Origin: an uncultured Eubacteriales bacterium
GTDB lineage: Bacteria; Bacillota; Clostridia; Oscillospirales; Oscillospiraceae
DNA length: 11,314 nt
Direction of reading: 5' to 3'
Assembly: GCA_958427375.1 (NCBI GenBank)
Contig: CAUABY010000046.1
Coordinates: forward strand, 1 to 11,314
Program-made: the position numbers and the translations under genes
The notes under the pieces: generated by a model
Seen by the model: the letters and a program-made list of their open reading frames with translations, nothing else
What the model was told of the DNA's origin: nothing
Database searches by the model: none
Shown here: positions 6,094 through 11,314 of the stretch, piece after piece
Layout: each line of letters begins with the position of its first letter
Numbering within the stretch: the first letter of the stretch is position 1

Positions 6094-6144
6094 TTTACGG
6101 GGTTCTTTGACAGTCTAAAGCTAATAACATTTCATGAGAACGAC

Positions 6145-6184
6145 AAAAACTGCCCTGCCGGAATTGATATCCCGGCAGGGCAGT
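6145..6184 (-). terminator. Rho-independent terminator of the surface protein gene
   Basis: ACTGCCCTGCCGG (6149-6161) and CCGGCAGGGCAGT (6172-6184) form a perfect 13-bp GC-rich stem with a 10-nt loop. Read leftward on the - strand, it ends in a run of five T (6149-6145), then GTCG. It lies about 140 nt beyond the TAA of the surface protein frame, so the transcription unit evidently extends through the region after the internal TAG. Confidence 0.85.
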
Positions 6185-6322
6185 CACATACCTCCGCACC
6201 CGCGAAGAGAGTGACTAAAACGGGCAATACCGCTGACATGCTGCATCTCCGGTGCAAAAAGAGGCGGCAGAAATCATGGACTTTGACAGAGGGAATGTGC
6301 GTGATGTAGAGAAGCCGCCTGC
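6185..6322. other. 3' untranslated stretch of the surface protein gene
   Basis: No credible gene lies here. On the + strand a 92-codon frame crosses the stretch (6031-6309), but it runs through the repeats and terminator and has no recognisable protein features. A loose inverted repeat (AGGCGGC 6262-6268, GCCGCCT 6314-6320, 45-nt spacer) is the only structure seen. Confidence 0.5.
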
Positions 6323-7534
6323 TTATCTTGCTCTGCGCTTTTTGCTCTTATGCACATAGACCGCGGGGAGGGCGGTGAGCACGAAGAGGGAGGCTCCCAT
6401 CAGTGCCAGCCACAGCGCGAGATTAGTCTCGTCGCCGGTTCTCGGTTGGGTGCCCTTGTAGTTAACAAAGGAGGCCGTGGCCGTCGTGCCGTCAGGTATA
6501 GTACCGGTGCTGCCATAGGAGGTTATAATGTAGCCCGTGTCGTCGCGCTCCTCCACGATGTAGCGCAGGTTCGCGGGGAGAGCGAGCGCCGTAAGGCTCT
6601 CGCCGTGCCTGAGCGTGAAGAGCGCCGTGCCCCTGGTAAATGTCATCTGCCCATATGTGCCATCAACGTTTTCGGCAAGCTTGGTGCCGTTGCCCGCCGC
6701 CTCATAGAGCATGACCTTGAAGAGAAAGCTGCGGTTTGTCTCTCCCCAGATGCCGGTCACGGTCTTGGACACGGTTAGATTGCCCGTGCCGGGGTCGGGT
6801 ATCGTGCTGCTTCGGCTGTTTGTGAAGGCAACATTTATAACGGTGTTGCCCCTGATGGTGCCGGTCGCGTTTACCGAGGTGGTGGTGTAGCCGTCGGTGT
6901 TTGCCTCCGTTTCCGTCACAGTGTAGCCCACACCGGCGGGGAGACCCACCGCGCTCTTGCTCTCACCGTGCCTGAGCGTGAAGCTGGCCGCGCCGTCAGT
7001 GAAGCTCATGTCGCCGTATGCGCCGCTTATGCTCTTGTCGGCAAGCGTCACGGTGAAGTGAAAGTCTCTCGCCGTCTCGCCGGAGCTGCCGGTCACGGTC
7101 TTGGAGATGATGAGGTTTCCTGTGGTGCTGGTGAGAGTGCGCGTGTTGATGAAGGTCACTTCTATGTCGCGGTCGAGGATGCTGCCTGCGGCATTATCAG
7201 GCACGGTCGTGGCGTAGCCGTCGCCGGAGTAATTGTCCTCCGTCACGGTGTAGCCTGTGCCGGCAGGCAGACCGATCGCGGTCTTGCTCTCGTTGTGCTT
7301 AAGCGTGAAGCTCGCCACGCCGTTTGTAAAGCTCATCTCGCCGAAGGTCTTGCTGATTGTGGCGTCGCTGAGCGTCACGGTGAAGCGGAAGTCCTTGCTT
7401 CCGTCAGCGCCTTCGCCGTCGACAAGCTTTTTCACGGTCAGCCCGTGAACGCTTTTAGTGTTGGTGAAGCTTGCGGCAGCCGTCGCGTTGGAGGGTATGG
7501 TGCCGGTTTCGCCCTGCTTTGTCGTGGTGTAGCC
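6323..7534 (-). pseudogene. C-terminal part of the surface adhesin, downstream of the in-frame TAG
   Basis: This 403-residue continuation is in the same frame as the upstream gene and separated from it only by the TAG at 7535-7537. It completes the second isopeptide-type repeat (GYTTTKQGETGTIP.. to SFTNTK) and adds repeats three to five. It ends in a cell-wall sorting signal: QPRTGDETN, then a hydrophobic segment (LALWLALMGASLFVLTALPA), then the basic tail KSKKRRAR. The first internal start candidate, a GTG at 7435-7433, is simply the Val of LTVKKLV. It has no signal peptide, so independent expression of a functional secreted piece is unlikely. Apart from the TAG the frame is clean and motif-conserved. 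This fits a recent nonsense change, readthrough, a population variant, or a sequence error rather than an old decaying gene. Confidence 0.7.
6329..6453 (-). other. LPXTG-like sorting signal and membrane anchor
   Basis: The encoded tail reads TQPRTGDETN, about 23 hydrophobic residues, then HKSKKRRAR. This is the three-part sortase substrate layout. The motif is QPRTG rather than LPXTG, so a sortase with relaxed or altered first-position preference would be needed. It can only be made if translation passes the TAG at 7535-7537. Confidence 0.75.
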
Positions 7535-8120
7535 CTAGTCGGTGTAATTGTCCTCCTCCACGGTGTACCTCACGCCGACAGGCAGACCGGAGGCGGTCTT
7601 GCTCTCGTTGTGCTTGAGTGTGAAGATCGCCACGCCGTTTACAAAGGTCATATCGCCGAAAGCGCCGTTAACAGTGGGTTCATCCAGCGTCACAGTGAAG
7701 CGGAAAGCCTTGTCGTTGTTCACAACATTGCCTATAACGGTTTTGGATACTGTCAGACCGCCTTTCGGCAGGTCTCCCTTGTAGTTTGTGAACGCGGCGC
7801 TGACGGTTTCGCCCTGCTTGACAGAGCCTTTGATAACGCCGGATATGGGCGATACGGACCAGCCGCTCTCCGGCTCCTCCGCGATTTCCCACACTGTTCC
7901 GTCCGGCAGACCGAGAACTGTCAATGCCTCGTCATGCCGCAGGGAGAGAGTGCCGCCGTCGCGGATATAACCGGCGCGCTGCTCGCCGTAGTAATAGTAT
8001 TCGTCCGGCAGTGCCGAACCGTCGGCATTTTTCAGGGATACCGTAAAGGAGAAGTTGTTGGTGTAGTCGCTGTCTGTGAGATTGTCTCCGGATACGGTCT
8101 TGCTGATTCTCAGCTTGCCG
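6455..8120 (-). repeat. five tandem pilin-type isopeptide (DUF7601-like) repeats
   Basis: The approximate units on the - strand are R1 8120-7780, R2 7764-7455, R3 7446-7135, R4 7119-6812 and R5 6787-6455, each of about 105 residues. Each opens with a K-x-V strand (ISKTVSG, VSKTVIG, VKKLVDG, ISKTVTG, VSKTVTG). Each has an L-R/K-H-x-E-x-x-T/S-A/V-x-x-L-P motif (for example LKHNESKTA) and a Glu in Y-x-V-x-E or an equivalent (WEIAEE in R1). Each closes with an Asn strand (FTNYK, FTNTK, FINTR, FTNSR, FVNYK). Lys, Glu and Asn are the residues that form intramolecular isopeptide bonds in streptococcal pilin domains. R2 and R3 also look very similar at the DNA level. Confidence 0.8.
7535..7537 (-). 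other. in-frame TAG inside the surface protein gene
   Basis: On the - strand the frame reads ...E-E-D-N-Y-T-D-TAG-G-Y-T-T-T.... R3 at the same place reads E-D-N-Y-S-G-D-G-Y and R4 reads N-T-D-G-Y. So the TAG either replaces the residue before Gly-Tyr (versus R3) or is one extra codon (versus R4). The stretch before and after is in the same frame, with no frameshift. Confidence 0.9.
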
Positions 8121-11100
8121 GTGTCCTCCGTAACGGTCTTTTTGTTTGTGACGACAACCGTGTTTTGCAGGCTGAAAAGACTTGTGATGTGTATCCCGCG
8201 CAGGTTATCCCAGTTGGCGGTGTTGACGCTGCCCTCATATATGGGGTTTTCAAGCGCGTCAGTGTTCTGCTCAACGCGCGTCCGCAGGAAGCCTTCGTCT
8301 GTGGTGAAGAACGGATATATGTTCCTGCCGCCGTCCTCGTCGTGCAGACCGTAATCCACCACCGCGTTTATGCCATAGTGCAGATTCATGCTGCGTGGTA
8401 TTTGCGCGCCTTCAAGCAGGTCGTCCTGCCAGCCGTCCAGTGTAAACCGCCCACTCTCCTGCGTTTGGGCAATGGCGGTAATATCCCGCAGCGTGATGTT
8501 GACCATGTCGTCAGCGGCATACTTCGTCATAGTCTGCATCAGCTTACCGACGCCGGCCATGACGGTAACGCCGTCCTCCTTAGTGCCCGCGTCGGCATAT
8601 ATCGAGTAAATGCCCACGACCACCGGTATCTCCGCCTCGTTGCGCTCATAGCCCTCCGGCACGCTTGTTTCAGTAAGAGTGTATTTTGAGTTTACTTCTC
8701 CCCATTCTGCCCTGGCATATCCCGGACCTGTTCCGTCAGGTCTGAAAATCAGCATGCCGTCCCGACCGTCTACCGTGGCGGTAGTGCCGGTGACAGTCTG
8801 GTAGCTGCCATCAGAGGGAGTAAGGGTGAACTCAACGCCGTTTACGCCTCTGCCGTCCTCGTCGACCTTCTGGATGCGCAGCTCACGGCGCTCGTTTGGG
8901 ATATAGATTGTCGAGCGGAACTCGCGCTGGAACTGGTCGGTGTTCAGGAAAGAGAAATCACGCGCGTTGAAATCGTCCCCGCTGATTGTAAGCTGACTTG
9001 CTATCCCGTTTATTGCGGCTTCGGCAGAAGCACTGTTTGCAACGGCACCGGACACATAAGCCTCCAGTGAGTTATAAAGCTCGGCGGAACTGCTCCCCGT
9101 GATGCCGAGCCTGTTCAAAGCGCCCGGCTGAATAACGCCATATACCATTTTCATGTCGCCGTTAGGGTTGTTGAGGGCATAACGGTCTGACCTGCCCGGA
9201 AGATCCTCTAACAATCCCTCAAGCTTTCCGGTTTCGGAATTGTATGTAAGCCGCCACTCAGGCCAGCGCGTGTCACTGGCTTGGTACAGCGCGGCCTTCA
9301 GAACCGCCGTGCGCCACGCCTCGGCTGTGCGTTCCTCCGGAACAACGGCGCCATATCCTTCAGTGTTGCTGCCGTAAAGAGCCTGCCATTTACCGGAGTT
9401 GCTCTCGTACAGCATGGGAACAGCTACAATGATGCCGTGCTCTTTGCTGTCTTGCGGCAGCTCGTTTCCGCTCGGCGCGATAACTCCGCTGCCCGTGTCG
9501 AACTGGCCGTAGGTCAGTGTGCCGGTCTCCTTGATGTTGGAGAAGAAGCTTGCGTAAGCGCCGGTCTGATAGCGGTTCACAACGACTAACATGGAGTTGT
9601 CCGGGTCAAATCTCAGTATGATGTCCTCCGGCAAGCTTCGATAGCCGCCGGCGGTTGAGGTTTCCTTTAGAATGTAGTATAGCTTGCCGCTTCTGTGATA
9701 CATATCCGCGAAGCTGAAAGGAGAGCCGTCCGTTCTTGTGAAGCTGGTCTTTCCGTCCGCCCCGGTCGTCATGGTGCCTATATGCTCGCCCATGGTGTAG
9801 TCGTCGGCGTCTGTGCTCGCACCGTTGTTTGGTGTGGCCGCATAGAGCTCAAACGTTACGCCAGGCAGGGGGTCGCCGTTTTGGTCTACCTTTTTTATGC
9901 TGTGGTAGAGGGAGGGCTGCAGGTTGAAGCGCAATTGCAGGCTGGAGTCATAGTTGCCGCGCTCAAGGTAGAATAGTTTCAGCGTGTGCTCCGTACCGGT
10001 GCGAAAGATTTGCCCGCCAGCTTCACCGGTCGTCCAGCCACTGGCGTTTGCCGCATCTGGTCCCAAGGCATTTACAAACATTCGATAAAGCGAAGTTGAT
10101 GCGTCGTCGGGATTGCCGCCGGGATTGCCCGGCAGCCCGCCGGTTCGCCAGCTCTGGCCTGTGATGACCGTGCCGGTGCTGAAGTCAATAGTGCCGTACA
10201 GCTCGCTGTGTATGCCGCCTAAATCCAGCACCAGTACGTCGTCTATGAATATCCAGACGTCGTCATCCCCGGAGAACTGGAACACCATAGGCTGTCTGCC
10301 GTTTACACCCATGTTCAGCTTGCCGCTTTCAGGCTGAGAGAATTTTATCTCCACGGTCATGCCCATGTGGTGGTTAATGACAACGTCATCTCCGGTTGCC
10401 TTGTTTTTAAGAAACCCTTTACTCCATTTTGAGCCGTCGAGTCCTTGGTCAGTGTCTGATGTGCTCTCGCTGCTGCTCAGACAATTACGGTCAGTATCAA
10501 GGCAGTCGAATACCTGCCTGCCTGTGTTGAACGGGTAGAAATTGCCCAGACTCTTGTCGCCGTTAAAGCCGCTGCCGTCCCAGCCGCCATCTGTACGCCA
10601 TATTGCGGGCCCGTCGTACAAAATGAAACTGTCGCCGCTCAGTTCGGCAAAGTTTTTGCGCGCGTCATAGTAATAATATCCGTCGCTGTCTATCTGGAAC
10701 AGACCATCAATATCTTCATAAACGCGTTTTCCGGCACCCGCACCGGTATCGAACAAATAAGCCAGAGAGTCATCGCCGCAATTGTTCAGCACCCGCTGAG
10801 ACAAAGCGGGGGCATCTTGAGGGCTGACGGAGCTATTTTCATCCGCCGCCCATGCAATGCAGAAAGGAAGCTGGTTTTCTGTGTAGCTCCCGGCATTGGC
10901 AATAGGCTGATTTGCGGCTGACCTGTTGATTACAGGGTATCCGTTAGTCAAGGTCGGCAGTACAATGCCTTTCATATTGGTGTTATCCTGCGCCCACTGA
11001 CGCCCTGCACCGGCACCGTTGTTCCAATAACCAGCGCCTATTATACTGTCTCCGAAAAGCAGTAGACGGTTCTGATTGATACCCAAGTTCCATTGAGCAG

Positions 11101-11314
11101 ATGTTGCGACACTACCGCCTGTATGAGAAATTTTATCCGTAAGGTCACTTACAACACTGCCGTCCTTAGACGCCACATAGTCAAAAAGATTGACTGTTGT
11201 GCCCTCCGGCGTGAGACCCTGCACCTGATGAGCCGCCAGTGCCTGCTCAAGCTCTGCGGCAGAACCAAATATTTCGCGGTTGCCGGGATAATTCGCATAT
11301 GTCGCAGTACCGCC
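7535..11314 (-). CDS. large fibro-slime/SpaA-domain surface adhesin, 5' end outside the window
   Basis: This is a secreted cell-surface protein of a type common in gut Clostridia; its ligand is unknown. The frame is open to the window edge (…NYPGNREIFGSAAELEQAL…), so the start and signal peptide are missing. The GTG at 11224-11222 is only an internal Val. Residues are counted from the edge. The N-terminal part includes TVNLFDYV and LFQIDSDGYYYYDARKNFA. A fibro-slime domain spans about 310-450, with FSGDDDVWIFIDDVLVLDLGG and HTLKLFYLERGNYDSSL. A SpaA/Cna-B-like domain spans about 471-590 (IKKVDQNGDPLPGVTFELY, LKET). An unassigned region (about 595-808) follows, then a second SpaA-like domain from about 810 (IQKVDEDGRGVNGVEFTL, LTETSVPEGY). 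Isopeptide-type repeat R1 and the first two thirds of R2 come last, before the TAG at codon 1260. The truncated product would lack the wall anchor. Confidence 0.85.
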   Translation of the reverse strand, partial: GGTATYANYPGNREIFGSAAELEQALAAHQVQGLTPEGTTVNLFDYVASKDGSVVSDLTDKISHTGGSVATSAQWNLGINQNRLLLFGDSIIGAGYWNNGAGAGRQWAQDNTNMKGIVLPTLTNGYPVINRSAANQPIANAGSYTENQLPFCIAWAADENSSVSPQDAPALSQRVLNNCGDDSLAYLFDTGAGAGKRVYEDIDGLFQIDSDGYYYYDARKNFAELSGDSFILYDGPAIWRTDGGWDGSGFNGDKSLGNFYPFNTGRQVFDCLDTDRNCLSSSESTSDTDQGLDGSKWSKGFLKNKATGDDVVINHHMGMTVEIKFSQPESGKLNMGVNGRQPMVFQFSGDDDVWIFIDDVLVLDLGGIHSELYGTIDFSTGTVITGQSWRTGGLPGNPGGNPDDASTSLYRMFVNALGPDAANASGWTTGEAGGQIFRTGTEHTLKLFYLERGNYDSSLQLRFNLQPSLYHSIKKVDQNGDPLPGVTFELYAATPNNGASTDADDYTMGEHIGTMTTGADGKTSFTRTDGSPFSFADMYHRSGKLYYILKETSTAGGYRSLPEDIILRFDPDNSMLVVVNRYQTGAYASFFSNIKETGTLTYGQFDTGSGVIAPSGNELPQDSKEHGIIVAVPMLYESNSGKWQALYGSNTEGYGAVVPEERTAEAWRTAVLKAALYQASDTRWPEWRLTYNSETGKLEGLLEDLPGRSDRYALNNPNGDMKMVYGVIQPGALNRLGITGSSSAELYNSLEAYVSGAVANSASAEAAINGIASQLTISGDDFNARDFSFLNTDQFQREFRSTIYIPNERRELRIQKVDEDGRGVNGVEFTLTPSDGSYQTVTGTTATVDGRDGMLIFRPDGTGPGYARAEWGEVNSKYTLTETSVPEGYERNEAEIPVVVGIYSIYADAGTKEDGVTVMAGVGKLMQTMTKYAADDMVNITLRDITAIAQTQESGRFTLDGWQDDLLEGAQIPRSMNLHYGINAVVDYGLHDEDGGRNIYPFFTTDEGFLRTRVEQNTDALENPIYEGSVNTANWDNLRGIHITSLFSLQNTVVVTNKKTVTEDTGKLRISKTVSGDNLTDSDYTNNFSFTVSLKNADGSALPDEYYYYGEQRAGYIRDGGTLSLRHDEALTVLGLPDGTVWEIAEEPESGWSVSPISGVIKGSVKQGETVSAAFTNYKGDLPKGGLTVSKTVIGNVVNNDKAFRFTVTLDEPTVNGAFGDMTFVNGVAIFTLKHNESKTASGLPVGVRYTVEEDNYTD

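Larger units (their letters stand above)
5810..6112. repeat. REP-like palindromic cluster bounded by 11-bp inverted repeats
   Basis: TGTCAAAGAAC (5810-5820) is repeated in inverse as GTTCTTTGACA (6102-6112). Two further matching C/G positions occur beyond one mismatch. Between them lie three palindromic units (about 5831-5943, 5965-6020 and 6035-6093). The whole block contains no credible gene. It resembles a mosaic or MITE-like non-coding repeat, but no target-site duplication is evident to me. Confidence 0.5.

Noticed and set aside
6031..6309. 92-residue + strand protein in the convergent gap
   Set aside because: It runs through palindromic repeats and the terminator stem, and has no ribosome binding site or recognisable domain.
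6323..7435. Independent gene starting at GTG 7435-7433
   Set aside because: The GTG is the Val of a conserved LTVKKLV strand in repeat R3. The frame continues unbroken back to the TAG at 7535, and there is no signal peptide, so it is treated as the tail of the larger gene.
6968..8689. 573-codon + strand open frame opposite the surface protein gene
   Set aside because: It lies wholly antisense to conserved repeat domains, its composition (His/Val/Arg/Gly-rich without domains) is typical of a GC-rich shadow frame, and no ribosome binding site or recognisable motif was seen.
7535..11224. Complete surface protein gene starting at GTG 11224-11222
   Set aside because: The frame stays open to the window edge with protein-like sequence, and no secretion signal follows the GTG, so the true start is outside.
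6323..11314. Genome-wide reassignment of TAG to an amino acid
   Set aside because: Only one internal TAG is seen in the window, and TAG appears as a back-up stop directly after the TGA of ftsK, so normal stop function is more likely.

Overview
The window looks like chromosome from a GC-rich gut-type Clostridia, probably the Oscillospirales. This is inferred from the bacillota-style ftsK/spoIIIE, mrnC and rqcH genes, the fibro-slime/SpaA/sorting-signal surface protein, and palindromic intergenic repeats of the 'CTCCCCTGAGTAAGGGGAG ... GACTGAGGG' kind that are common in that group. No 16S or other taxonomic marker is present, so the assignment is tentative.

Left half (163-5714, all + strand). 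A short leader with hairpins precedes a membrane-anchored DNA translocase of the FtsK/SpoIIIE family (163-2991). Next come the 23S rRNA maturase Mini-ribonuclease III (mrnC, 3067-3465) and, 6 nt later, the ribosome-quality-control NFACT protein RqcH (3472-5199). mrnC and rqcH are evidently co-translated and form a ribosome biogenesis and rescue pair. A strong hairpin terminator (5227-5256) closes that unit. A separate promoter then drives a 126-residue DtxR/MntR-family metalloregulator (5334-5714), whose metal-site residues mix MntR-like and DtxR-like types.

Middle (5715-6322, about 600 bp without a gene). This convergent intergenic region holds a three-fold short direct repeat, a 12-bp stem-loop, and three REP-like palindromic units. 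Two units are in the same orientation and one is inverted. One direct unit carries a hairpin-rich insert of about 63 bp. The whole cluster is bounded by 11-bp inverted repeats. A textbook terminator (6145-6184) serves the gene arriving from the right.

Right half (6323-11314, - strand). One very large secreted surface protein, truncated by the window at its 5' end, has this layout: fibro-slime domain, SpaA/Cna-B-like domain, unassigned region, second SpaA-like domain, five tandem pilin-type isopeptide (DUF7601-like) repeats, and a QPRTG sorting signal. The reading frame is broken by one in-frame TAG (7535-7537) inside the second of the five repeats. The remaining 403 codons, including the cell-wall anchor, stay open and conserved. 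As read, the protein would be released rather than anchored unless the stop is suppressed, repaired, or a sequence error. This interrupted adhesin and the nested palindromic repeat cluster next to it are the most interesting items in the window.
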